A stretch of 42,474 nucleotides of DNA, taken from the NCBI GenBank assembly GCA_019748295.1, contig JAIEPT010000010.1, positions 1 to 42,474 of the forward strand, given 5' to 3'. A model generated the notes under the pieces. It was not told the origin of the DNA. It was given only the letters and a program-made list of their open reading frames with translations, and did no database searches. Both the position numbers and the translations under genes were made by a program. Of the stretch, positions 1-7,111 are shown piece by piece (within the stretch, counting starts at the first letter, position 1; the number at the start of each line of letters is the position of its first letter). This DNA comes from Gemmataceae bacterium (GTDB taxonomy: Bacteria > Planctomycetota > Planctomycetia > Gemmatales > Gemmataceae).

Positions 1-411
1 ATCGCAGGCGGCACGATGCGGACCTTCTACGAGAACAACAAGGCGTATCTCCAGAACAAGTGGAACGCCGCGGGCAAGCAAATCGAACGCTGGGAGACCA
101 TCGCAGGCGGCACGATGCGGACCTTCTACGAGAACAACAAGGCGTATCTCCAGAACAAGTGGAACGCCGCGGGCAATCAGATCGAGCGTTGGGAGACCAT
201 CGCGGGCGGCACCATGCGGACCTTCTACGAGAACAACAAGGCGTATCTCCAGAACAAGTGGAACGCCGCCGGCAATCAGATCGAGCGTTGGGAGACCATC
301 GCGGGGGGCACGATGCGGACCTATTACTCCAGCGGCAAGGCGTATCTCCAGAACACGTGGGACACCGCCGGAAGCCAGATCAAGAAGTGGGAAAAGACCG
401 CAGGCGGAACC
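1..411 (+). repeat. 99-bp in-frame tandem repeat array
   Basis: Units start at 16, 115, 214 and 313, exactly 99 bp apart, with a degenerate unit at 412 and the tail of another before 16. Units two and three differ at only a few bases, while the fourth and fifth have diverged. This fits recent expansion by slippage or unequal crossing-over at the 5' side. The array is coding and is not CRISPR-like, because there are no spacers. Confidence 0.92.
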
Positions 412-591
412 GTTGTCACCTATTACCAGAACACCAAGTCGTACCTTCGCGAAAGCTGGGATAATGCCGGCTCCTATGTCAAGGAGACGTGGTCCAGCTC
501 GGGAAGCTATGTGAAGAAAGCCTGGGACAAGTTCGGCAACGTCTTGGGCGGAGGAGGAGGCAATATTCTCAACAAGATTCTAGGAATCTAA
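1..591 (+). CDS. 33-residue tandem-repeat protein, 5' end outside the window
   Basis: The frame is open from base 1 and the ATG at 16 lies inside a repeat, so the true start is upstream. At least four 33-residue units are near identical, then decay toward the C-terminus. Each unit holds a Tyr-Leu-Gln-Asn-Lys-Trp core and ends in Ile-Ala-Gly-Gly or Thr-Ala-Gly-Gly. A finer 10-12 residue period is visible, clearest at the end, where three 11-mers follow each other (SYLRESWDNAG, SYVKETWSSSG, SYVKKAWDKFG). Such a period suggests amphipathic helices. The tail is a Gly5 run followed by NILNKILGI. I recognise no family. The Gly-Gly in every unit, with Ile or Thr at -4 and Trp at -7, resembles a double-glycine cleavage site, and a C39 peptidase is encoded 3 kb away; that the repeats are its substrate is inference. 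A structural or surface-binding repeat protein is the alternative. Confidence 0.8.
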   Translation: MAGGTMRTFYENNKAYLQNKWNAAGKQIERWETIAGGTMRTFYENNKAYLQNKWNAAGNQIERWETIAGGTMRTFYENNKAYLQNKWNAAGNQIERWETIAGGTMRTYYSSGKAYLQNTWDTAGSQIKKWEKTAGGTVVTYYQNTKSYLRESWDNAGSYVKETWSSSGSYVKKAWDKFGNVLGGGGGNILNKILGI

Positions 592-654
592 TTGCAGCGT
601 TCTAAATATCAGCAACCAGCATTCTGCCTGGGGTGACTTCAGAGGAGATTCCGA

Positions 655-963
655 ATGATGGATCCGATGATCGTTCCTGAAATGGGGCGCAAGCCTTCGG
701 AGAGCGAAGTGTTCTCCGTGCCGGTTATCGCTGAAGCTTCGCATGCTCCGCCCGAGCCGACATCGAGCAGTACGGCGTCTCCTTCGAGCGCGATCGATGA
801 GGACGTTGATCGCAACAACTCGATTCCCGCTCCCACGGATCCGGGAATCTCGCCCCCCGAAGCGACCTCAATCGGCGCAGAACCCGAGCGCCCGTTTGGC
901 GAGAACATCGAAGCGGACGCCGACGTCCCGGCCACGAAGGAACGCGAGCCCTTGCCGACATGA
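655..963 (+). CDS. small acidic Pro/Ser/Glu-rich hypothetical protein
   Basis: This 102-residue protein has no recognisable domain, signal peptide, membrane segment or cysteine. It is rich in Pro, Ser, Glu, Ala and Asp and is probably disordered throughout. The start is supported by a good ribosome-binding site (agaggag at 641-647) 7 bases before ATGATG. It lies 63 bp after the repeat-protein gene and 123 bp before the parvulin-like gene in the same direction, so the three may be cotranscribed. It has no Gly-Gly and does not look like a classic export substrate. The function is unknown. Confidence 0.6.
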   Translation: MMDPMIVPEMGRKPSESEVFSVPVIAEASHAPPEPTSSSTASPSSAIDEDVDRNNSIPAPTDPGISPPEATSIGAEPERPFGENIEADADVPATKEREPLPT

Positions 964-1086
964 ATGATTTCGCTTCACCAAACGACCGATATGGTTTTCG
1001 CGTCGCTTTCGCCGAGCAACGATGAAGATGCCGGATCTCCGCAGTTCGATTGGCCGAATTGAACGCGATCGACAAATGTAAACGGG

Positions 1087-1881
1087 ATGTTACTTATGAC
1101 CGCGAATGGAAGAGAAATCGCCGCCAAAGCGAATGGGCTCGCGCTTGACGTGCAGGATGTGATGTTGAGTCTGCACCGCCGTGGGGCGCTCGCGGGGATA
1201 TTGCGACAGGCATACCTCGAAGAGTTCCTGGTCCAAACGGCGCACGAGAAAGGAATCCGCGTCGAAACGGTCGAACTGCAGCACGCGGCGGATCTTTTTC
1301 GTCGCCGGCGCGGGTTGCGGACGGCGGAGGCGACGCATCGGTGGCTTCAAGCGCAGCAATTGTCGTCAACGCATTTCGAGGAACGCATCGAGCGATGGTT
1401 GCTGATCGAGAAGCTCAAGGACCATGTCGCCCTTGATCTCGAATCGGAATTTGCGAAACGGAACCCGGAGTTCGACGTTGTTTCGTTACGCAAGGCCATC
1501 GTGCCGACGCAGGACGCGGCGAACGAAATGGCGGAGCGGCTGCGCGAAGGGATGGAGTTTTCCGATGCCGCACGTCATTTCGTTGCCCCGGCGTTGATGG
1601 CGAGAGCGTTCGAGGTCGAGCATCGATTTCGCAGTGAGTTGCCTAGCACGATTGGCGAGAGAGTTTTCGGCGCCAAACCGGGAGCGACCGTTGGCCCAAT
1701 CGCCGACCCGCAGGGATTCGCTCTGATTCACGTCGTTTCGATGTCGGAGGCGACGCTCGATTCGCGCACGAGAAGCGTGCTTCGCAATGAGTTTTTCGCC
1801 GGCTGGCTCGCGAAGCGAATGAAGCAGCCGATTCGGTTTCCGATCATCGAGGCATTGGAATCGCCGCTCGTGACTGCTTAG
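1087..1881 (+). CDS. parvulin/SurA-like peptidyl-prolyl isomerase family protein
   Basis: The 264-residue protein has a helical SurA-N-like half (about 20-125, with FEERIERWLLIEKLKDHV near 97-114) and a degenerate rotamase-like half (about 128-220). The latter keeps the VPTQDAANEMAERLREGMEF helix, the FGAKPGATVGPI turn and the QGFALIHV final strand of PpiC domains. The usual GGDLG segment is replaced by FEVEHRFRSELP, so isomerase activity is doubtful and a chaperone or substrate-binding role is likelier. No signal peptide is seen, so it is probably cytoplasmic. Related PpiC-like proteins accompany peptide-export and peptide-maturation loci in other bacteria, which fits the nearby C39 peptidase. 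The ATG at 1096 is an alternative start with comparable spacing from the GGGA at 1084. Confidence 0.8.
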   Translation: MLLMTANGREIAAKANGLALDVQDVMLSLHRRGALAGILRQAYLEEFLVQTAHEKGIRVETVELQHAADLFRRRRGLRTAEATHRWLQAQQLSSTHFEERIERWLLIEKLKDHVALDLESEFAKRNPEFDVVSLRKAIVPTQDAANEMAERLREGMEFSDAARHFVAPALMARAFEVEHRFRSELPSTIGERVFGAKPGATVGPIADPQGFALIHVVSMSEATLDSRTRSVLRNEFFAGWLAKRMKQPIRFPIIEALESPLVTA

Positions 1882-1920
1882 TTTAGAAGTTGTTGAAAAA
1901 TCGAGATCAGAACGGGGACC

Positions 1921-1946
1921 GGGAGGGCAGGAGCCTCGCCTTCCCA
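1921..1946. repeat. short GC-rich palindrome between convergent genes
   Basis: An imperfect palindrome (gggagggcaggag ... ctcgccttccc) lies in the 99-bp gap between the convergent parvulin-like and kinase genes. It belongs to the same family as the palindromes at 13386, 27487 and 42199. Its position suits a two-way terminator, but no T-run follows it. Confidence 0.5.
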
Positions 1947-1980
1947 GTCCTCCGCCAGCTTTCGAAGTCGCCGCTTAGCC

Positions 1981-3462
1981 TTAGCGGATGGCGTTTTCCA
2001 ATGCCGTCCGAAACGCTCGCATGTCCCGAAAGCGACGATCCGGCTCGCGATGAAGGGCTCGGTGAAGAGCTTCGCAAACGCCTTTCGGCAAATCCGTGCG
2101 ATGTTGCTCCAGCGGCACGAATGCGCCGCCAAGGACGCGTCTGAAGATTTCGGCCTGGGATATTCCCGCCCCGAATGGCGGGGTTCCGGCGAGCAGATAG
2201 TAGATCGTCGCCGCGGTCGAAAACTGGTCGCAGGGCGGCTTCACGGAGCGGAAGTCGGTGATTTGCTCGGGCGCCATGAACGCTGGGCTTCCCGCTGCCG
2301 TGCCTGAAAGCGTCAATCCGCTGATGGTGGATTCCTGATACGTCCGCGCCAGCCCGAAGTCCGCCAGGCGAAGTCGGTCCTCGTCCGAGATCAGGATATT
2401 CCCGGGTTTGACGTCGCGATGCACGAAGCCCAATTCATGGGCGCATTGCAAGGCATCCGCCATCTGAATCGCCAAGCGGACGACTCGTCCCGCGGAAGGC
2501 TTCGGATTGCGTTTCGCCCACTCGCTGCCGTCGATCCCCTCCACGAATTCCATCACGAAGTACAGGACGCCGCTTGCTTCGCCCACGTCGAGGAACTCGA
2601 CGATGTTGGGATGCCTTAGACGCTTCAGAATGTCGGCTTCGCGAACGAATCGCTGCGTTGTCGTCGGGTTCGGCGCCAGCGCGGAGCGAATGGTTTTGAC
2701 CGCGACTTTGCGTCCATCGCTTGTGCGGAAGGCGGTAAAGACGATGCCCATTCCCCCTCGTCCGATCTCCTCCATCTGCCTCAATCCGGGCAAAGACGGC
2801 GGTGCGGACGATGGCGTCGCGGCCGGTGCAATGGAAGAGGCGGCGAGATCCGCTTCCAACGCGAATTCCAAGACGTCGGCCAGCGAAGGAAAGCGATCTC
2901 GATATTCCTGAAGAGTCGGCTTTTCGCCGCGCTGTCTGCGCAGTGCCGCTTCGCATGCGACCACTTCCAATTTCGACTCGGGAGTGCGCAGGGAGGAAGG
3001 AAGTTCCGCGATGTATGCCTCGGCCGGCTTTCGTTCGCCTCGTTCCCAATCGGATCGCTGCCCTTCGCAGATCGCATCGAGATCCTCCCCTTTGGGGAAA
3101 CCGCTTCGTCGAGCGGTTCCGAAAAGGTCCGGGAACTCGACGCGAAAGACGGTCATCCCCGCCTCGATCCGATCGCCGGATCGAAGATCGACGGTGGTTG
3201 CGGGGGAGCCGTTCACTTTCGTCCCATTGCGGCTGTTCAGATCGCTGAGCCTGCACAAGGGCGGATTCGCTTCGATCAGGAAATGATGCCGGGAAACATA
3301 CGGATCGTCTTCAGGTAGGCAGAAGTGTGCGGATTGGGCCCGGCCGACGACGAACGTGCGGTGCCCCACCAAATCGAACACGCGGCCTTGTTGCGCGCCA
3401 TGTTCGATCCGCAATCGGATTGCTGGATTTTCGCCCACGGGCAAATCGAAAGTCGTTTCCAT
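1981..3462 (-). CDS. FHA-domain serine/threonine protein kinase
   Basis: The 493-residue protein begins with an FHA phosphothreonine-binding domain (about 15-110, with SRHH at 57-60 and NSRNGT at 76-81). A linker typical of planctomycete kinases follows (about 128-205, LQEYRDRFPSLADVLEF), then a complete Hanks-type kinase domain (about 228-493). The domain has the glycine loop GRGGMG (234-239), Lys256 in AVK, the catalytic loop HRDVKPGN (348-355), DFG (368-370) and APEQ (397-400), so it should be active. No membrane segment is present; it is probably soluble and receives signals through the FHA domain or partners. It is the last gene of a three-gene minus-strand cassette, 15 bp after the C39 gene and read from the same side as the sigma factor, so it may control sigma or peptidase activity by phosphorylation (inference). 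Confidence 0.93.
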   Translation of the reverse strand: METTFDLPVGENPAIRLRIEHGAQQGRVFDLVGHRTFVVGRAQSAHFCLPEDDPYVSRHHFLIEANPPLCRLSDLNSRNGTKVNGSPATTVDLRSGDRIEAGMTVFRVEFPDLFGTARRSGFPKGEDLDAICEGQRSDWERGERKPAEAYIAELPSSLRTPESKLEVVACEAALRRQRGEKPTLQEYRDRFPSLADVLEFALEADLAASSIAPAATPSSAPPSLPGLRQMEEIGRGGMGIVFTAFRTSDGRKVAVKTIRSALAPNPTTTQRFVREADILKRLRHPNIVEFLDVGEASGVLYFVMEFVEGIDGSEWAKRNPKPSAGRVVRLAIQMADALQCAHELGFVHRDVKPGNILISDEDRLRLADFGLARTYQESTISGLTLSGTAAGSPAFMAPEQITDFRSVKPPCDQFSTAATIYYLLAGTPPFGAGISQAEIFRRVLGGAFVPLEQHRTDLPKGVCEALHRALHREPDRRFRDMRAFRTALENAIR

Positions 3463-3477
3463 GGCGGGCCGTCGAAG

Positions 3478-4635
3478 CTATCCGATCGGGTGGGGCAACA
3501 AGGCGAACCCGGAGAACTGCGACTCCAGCGCCGGCCAACTCCATTGCACGATCGCCGTCGCCGGATCGCCGATCGTCACGCCGTCCGGGTTCGCATCGAA
3601 TAGTACCACATAGTGATGATCCCGCAGCAGAAGAATGGCGGGCGGATTGACGTTGCGCAGCTGCGCCGCGTCGATTCGGACCGCTCGGACGGCGAATCCA
3701 AGCTCTGCCAAGGCGTCTTTCATCACGGACATCGAGAGTCCTTGCGAACTGATTTGCTCCCGCAACGAGTTGGAAGGCGCCGGTCGATTCCACGCCCCGC
3801 AGGCCATCGCCAAGGATGCGAATCCGCAATCGGAGGGAGTCTCCTGCCCGACCCAGCGAGACTCGCGAGGCAGCGCACCCGCCAGCGTCTGCTGGCTCGG
3901 CGCCTTCCCTTCCTCGCTGGGAAGGAATCGAACCGCGGCCAACGATCGGGTTCGCACGTCGCCGATCGCCTCAGCGTGCCAGACGATGGGCACGCAGGCA
4001 AGCGCTTCTTCGCCGAAGCTTTCGCCCGCGGCGATGCGACGGACGCCGGCTTCGGAATGCAGCATCACTTCGCCCGATTCGATGAAATGCCACACGTCGT
4101 TTCCGAGACGTTGCGATTGAATCGTTTGGCCTGCTCGAAAAACGCTCGACGTCAAATCCTCGAGAAACTCCAACGCCGTCTCTGCGGACATGAAACCTAA
4201 AAACGATCGGTCCCTTAAGTAAGCAACCAGGGCATGCAAACGAAGCCACCGCTTGATCGTGCGAGGCGCCGCGGCGATTTCCGGCAGGATCGATTTGAGA
4301 GGCCCCAGCGCCAGGCGGACGAATCTCGACCGCTCCACCGTTCGGCAAGTTGCCGTCGAACGATGCGGCGGCACCAATGCATATTCGCCGAACAGGTCGC
4401 CTGGACCCAGAAAGCCGACCGTGAGATCGCCTCCGGAGGGAGCGGCCCGCAAGACGCGTATGCGCCCTTCGCGCAGCAGGTATGCCCAACCGCCGAGCGA
4501 ACCTTCTCGAAACAGCGTTTCGCCCGGCGCCGCGATCGTCTCTTGGCCCGATGCCAACCAGTTGTCTACCGCTTGTTCCGGAAGGACGTTGAGAAGCGGA
4601 TAGCGACATTTGATCAGTTCGCGTAGGGTTTCCAT
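3478..4635 (-). CDS. two cNMP-binding-like domains fused to a C39 peptidase, no transporter
   Basis: This 385-residue protein has a first cyclic-nucleotide-binding domain (about 15-115, with FGEYAL at 82-87 and an Arg in HRSTAT), and a second, degenerate one (about 150-240, FGEEAL at 207-212, phosphate-binding Arg lost). A C39 bacteriocin-processing peptidase domain follows (about 258-385). The catalytic set is intact: Gln264, Cys270 in SDCGFASL, His341 in HHYVVL and Asp357 in IGDPA. C39 domains cut leader peptides after Gly-Gly and normally continue into an ABC exporter. Here the protein stops at the end of the C39 fold and the kinase gene starts 15 bp later, so no membrane or ATPase part follows. 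The start is 4 bp after the sigma-factor stop, which suggests translational coupling. Domain order resembles the N-terminus of cyanobacterial HetC-like exporters. The exporter may lie outside the window, or this may be a soluble peptidase controlled by a ligand. Confidence 0.88.
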   Translation of the reverse strand: METLRELIKCRYPLLNVLPEQAVDNWLASGQETIAAPGETLFREGSLGGWAYLLREGRIRVLRAAPSGGDLTVGFLGPGDLFGEYALVPPHRSTATCRTVERSRFVRLALGPLKSILPEIAAAPRTIKRWLRLHALVAYLRDRSFLGFMSAETALEFLEDLTSSVFRAGQTIQSQRLGNDVWHFIESGEVMLHSEAGVRRIAAGESFGEEALACVPIVWHAEAIGDVRTRSLAAVRFLPSEEGKAPSQQTLAGALPRESRWVGQETPSDCGFASLAMACGAWNRPAPSNSLREQISSQGLSMSVMKDALAELGFAVRAVRIDAAQLRNVNPPAILLLRDHHYVVLFDANPDGVTIGDPATAIVQWSWPALESQFSGFALLPHPIG

Positions 4636-4639
4636 GGCA

Positions 4640-5299
4640 TCATTCGGTGGAAGACGTCGACGGCATCTGATCGCCCAGTTGCCGTTTCAGCGAAAGACAG
4701 GCCGCATGCCAGCGGCGCCGAATGGTGCGTTCATTCACTTGGAAGAGTTCGGCGATTTCCTTCTGCGACCAGCCATGGTAGTAGACGAGTCCGAAGACCT
4801 CCCGTTCGAGGGTCGAAAGCCTGGCGACATTCTCGTGAAATGCATGCCAACGATCCAACTCCTCGGCCTCCGGCTGCTGGGCAACCGACTCAGGCTCGCA
4901 GCGGACGGCTCGCTTCCCTTCCGCGGGCGTTCGACGTTGCGCCAGATGGTGTCGAAGCAGATCGAGGATTTCGCAACGCACCAGTTCGGTTGCCAACGCA
5001 TACAGTTCGCGGATCGACCCAGGGCGAGCCGTTTCGAGCGTCCGCAAAAGGCGGATCGAGACGTTCTGCATGACATCGGCGGTTTCTTCGAATTGGCGCA
5101 CGGAAGGCTGCGTTCGCAGCATTTTTCGGCAAAGGTTCTCCAGCCGACCGCTGATGCGGCGGTAGATCGCATCTCGGGCGTCTTCCTCGCCGCTCCGCAC
5201 GCGATCGAGGAGCGAATGCAAATCCGTCGTTACGAAATCGGGTTCTGCCACCGAAGTATCTCGAGTATCTCGTTGAAGTGCGAACGGCGGAAACGCCAT
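4640..5299 (-). CDS. ECF-family RNA polymerase sigma factor
   Basis: The 219-residue protein has a sigma region 2 (about 30-105, with ADVMQNVSIRLLRTLE) and a region 4 helix-turn-helix (about 155-210, LSTLEREVFGLVYYHGWSQ then KEIAELFQVNERTIRRRW). Lengths and spacing fit extracytoplasmic-function sigma factors of the planctomycete type. It heads the minus-strand cassette with the cNMP/C39 protein and the FHA kinase. No anti-sigma factor is adjacent, so the kinase may supply the control, as proposed for ECF groups linked to Ser/Thr kinases. The start at 5299 has no strong ribosome-binding site, so a start some codons downstream is possible. Confidence 0.9.
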   Translation of the reverse strand: MAFPPFALQRDTRDTSVAEPDFVTTDLHSLLDRVRSGEEDARDAIYRRISGRLENLCRKMLRTQPSVRQFEETADVMQNVSIRLLRTLETARPGSIRELYALATELVRCEILDLLRHHLAQRRTPAEGKRAVRCEPESVAQQPEAEELDRWHAFHENVARLSTLEREVFGLVYYHGWSQKEIAELFQVNERTIRRRWHAACLSLKRQLGDQMPSTSSTE

Positions 5300-5356
5300 T
5301 GCTTATGTGTGCGTCGCTGCTGACATCCTAAGGCGAGCGGCAGGAGCGAGTCTACC

Positions 5357-5477
5357 TCCCTCTCCCTCCGAGCTTGTGAGTTTTTGCCTAAAACTCGAAA
5401 CGACCCCTCAAAAACTTGGTATTTCAGAGGGTTTTTCCGGCGATTCGGCAAAAAATCACAAGCTCTCCGGGAGAGGG
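5357..5477. repeat. nested long hairpin, MITE-like
   Basis: Outer arms at about 5357-5388 and 5447-5477 pair over roughly 30 bp (gagcttgtgagtttttgcc against ggcaaaaaatcacaagctc), with ctctccc/gggagag at the base. An inner stem (ccctc at about 5405, gaggg at about 5427) lies between them. It sits upstream of the sigma-factor cassette and resembles a small non-autonomous mobile element. It could also act as a transcription barrier between the two loci. Confidence 0.7.
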
Positions 5478-5824
5478 CTGGGGTAATTTACCGAAGCGAC
5501 AGGGAAGCCGCAGGGATCAGGCGACGGAACATTGCTTATTTCCGCCCCTTACCCCCCGGGGACGCTCCTGGCCGCTCTTGGTGAGCCTCGCCTCGGATCA
5601 ATGATCTGAGTCCGGGGCGAAATTCGGAAACCGAGGGCCTAAAACCCATTTCCTCCCTTGAATTCCCCCCTGCGCAGCCGGAAACTAGAGTTGCATGCAT
5701 CCCGCCATGGTTCCTTCTGGAACGTCGTCGGCCGTCGGCCTGATGCTCCCGTCCATGCCGCTTGCGAGGAAGCATCGGCTGACCGACCTGCGCCATTCTC
5801 CGAATCGGATCGAGGTAACTCGCC
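5478..5824. other. non-coding stretch
   Basis: Between the hairpin and the next gene I see no credible gene. There is a C-rich fragment near 5546-5562 that resembles the ends of other dispersed repeats here. A possible ribosome-binding site (gaggt) at 5812-5816 serves the TTG start at 5825. The long open frames read across this stretch on the minus strand are antisense extensions. Confidence 0.5.
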
Positions 5825-6886
5825 TTGGATCGCACGCTCTCCGTGGTGATGTGGCTCTTTCTCCTCCTCATCGTTGCCGGGGTCGCCGGCTACGGCGTCT
5901 TCTCCTTCGTCGAATGGACTCGGCCTCGCGATGAGATCGTCAAATTTCAGGCGCCGCTCGAAAAGCGGGCCGAGGCGCCGGTGCGGGAAAAGCAGCGGAT
6001 GTTCGGCGTGCTGATCCCCGTGAAGGATTCCGTCTGGACCTTCAAGGTGCAAGGCAAGCCGGACGTGATGGCCGCCTTTCGGCCCACGCTCGATAAGTTC
6101 CTCGAAACGGTAAAGTTCAAGGACGGCGAGCCCACCTGGGACGCTCCCGAGGAATGGGTCGAGCGCGGCAAGAACGAATTCCGCCATGCCACGCTGCTGG
6201 TGCCCATGGGGGAAGACCTGCTCGATATGTCGGTTTCGAAACTGGGCGGGCCAGAAGCTCGATCGGTCCTGAAGAACGTCAATCGCTGGCGCGGCCAGCT
6301 GGGGCTCGGTCAGATCGATGAAGCGGACCTGATCAATTACATCCGCAAAGTGAACGTGGACGGGAATGAGGGAGACTTCGTCGATCTCGAAGGCTTCAAG
6401 ATGGCCGGCAAAGCTCCGCCCATGATGGAGAAAAAGCAGCCGCGCCCGGCCACGAAGCCGAAGTTCAAGGCGCCCGAAGGCTGGGTCGAACGGAAAGCGG
6501 TCGGCGGTTTCGCGATTCTGGCGTTCGGCATCGTGGACGAGAAAACGGAAGAAACGGCCGAGATAACGCTGACGCCGCTCCCAGGGCGAGCAGGAGGCAT
6601 CGGCGCCAATCTGAATCGCTGGCGGCAACAAGTCGGCCTCAAGGATCTTGAGGAAGAGGATCTCGTTCACGAACTTAAATTCCTGGAGATCGCCGGCGAT
6701 AAAGGGGTGGTGGTGGACTTCTCCAACCCCAAGCATGGCGACCGAAAGAAAGCACGCATCCTTGGGGCCGTGTTCCTCCGCGACGGAGTGACCTGGTTCC
6801 TCAAGATGACCGGCCCGATCGCCTTGGTCGGCGCCCAACGCCCCGCCTTCGAAGCATTCGCCAAGTCGATCCGCTTCGACGATTGA
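5825..6886 (+). CDS. membrane-anchored duplicated-domain hypothetical protein
   Basis: This 353-residue protein starts with one transmembrane anchor (about 9-28, MWLFLLLIVAGVAGYGVFSF) and then has two related segments. Each begins with APE-x-WVER (about 112 and 218) and ends with NRWRxQxGL followed by a (E)EDL/DEADL motif (about 154 and 261), so the outside part arose by internal duplication. The start is a TTG with gaggt 8 bases upstream. I recognise no named family. It lies directly before ResB and CcsA in the same direction, separated by a 190-bp repeat element, so a role at the membrane in cytochrome c maturation or in protecting its products is plausible but inferred from position only. 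Confidence 0.8.
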   Translation: MDRTLSVVMWLFLLLIVAGVAGYGVFSFVEWTRPRDEIVKFQAPLEKRAEAPVREKQRMFGVLIPVKDSVWTFKVQGKPDVMAAFRPTLDKFLETVKFKDGEPTWDAPEEWVERGKNEFRHATLLVPMGEDLLDMSVSKLGGPEARSVLKNVNRWRGQLGLGQIDEADLINYIRKVNVDGNEGDFVDLEGFKMAGKAPPMMEKKQPRPATKPKFKAPEGWVERKAVGGFAILAFGIVDEKTEETAEITLTPLPGRAGGIGANLNRWRQQVGLKDLEEEDLVHELKFLEIAGDKGVVVDFSNPKHGDRKKARILGAVFLRDGVTWFLKMTGPIALVGAQRPAFEAFAKSIRFDD

Positions 6887-6893
6887 GTCTGGG

Positions 6894-7082
6894 AAAGTAG
6901 TCCTCACGCTCCGCGTGAGGTCAGCGGCGATGCAAGGGCAGACGATCGTGGAAACAAGTTTATTAACTTGTTTGAATTGACCTCTAAGCAGCCTATTCCG
7001 ACAAGTTAATAAACTTGTCGCCACGAAAGCAAGTCTGGCCTGACATCGCCGCTGACCTCACGCGGAGCGTGAGGACTACTTT
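6894..7082 (+). repeat. dispersed palindromic element, copy 1
   Basis: This 189-bp element has inverted arms of about 40 bp (aaagtagtcctcacgctccg at the left end, its complement at the right). Within them are inner arms built on the near-palindrome acaagtttattaacttgt and its reverse complement, around a loop of about 30 variable bases. It fills the gap between two plus-strand genes and starts 7 bp after a stop codon. Copies 2 and 3 lie at 20489 and 31292. Conserved stems with a variable loop suggest that the folded RNA or cruciform is what is maintained or mobilised. Confidence 0.9.
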
Positions 7083-7111
7083 CGAAGCGCAGAACCCAAT
7101 GAGGTTTCGCC

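Noticed and set aside
1-411. Regular repeats read as a CRISPR array
   Set aside because: The repeats are contiguous, in frame and have no spacers; they encode protein repeats.
960-1025. 21-residue frame overlapping the stop of the 102-residue gene (ATGA), containing NDRYGFRVAF
   Set aside because: The GFRVAF segment resembles the final strand of formylglycine-generating-enzyme domains, but the match is too short and there is no upstream remainder in that frame. Chance is likelier.
2435-3256. 273-residue minus-strand frame within the kinase gene
   Set aside because: It overlaps the FHA kinase in another frame and gives an Arg/Ser/Gly-rich product typical of GC-rich shadow frames.
5639-7024. 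461-residue open frame on the minus strand
   Set aside because: It lies opposite the membrane-anchored protein and runs into palindromic element copy 1; there is no ribosome-binding site or family likeness.
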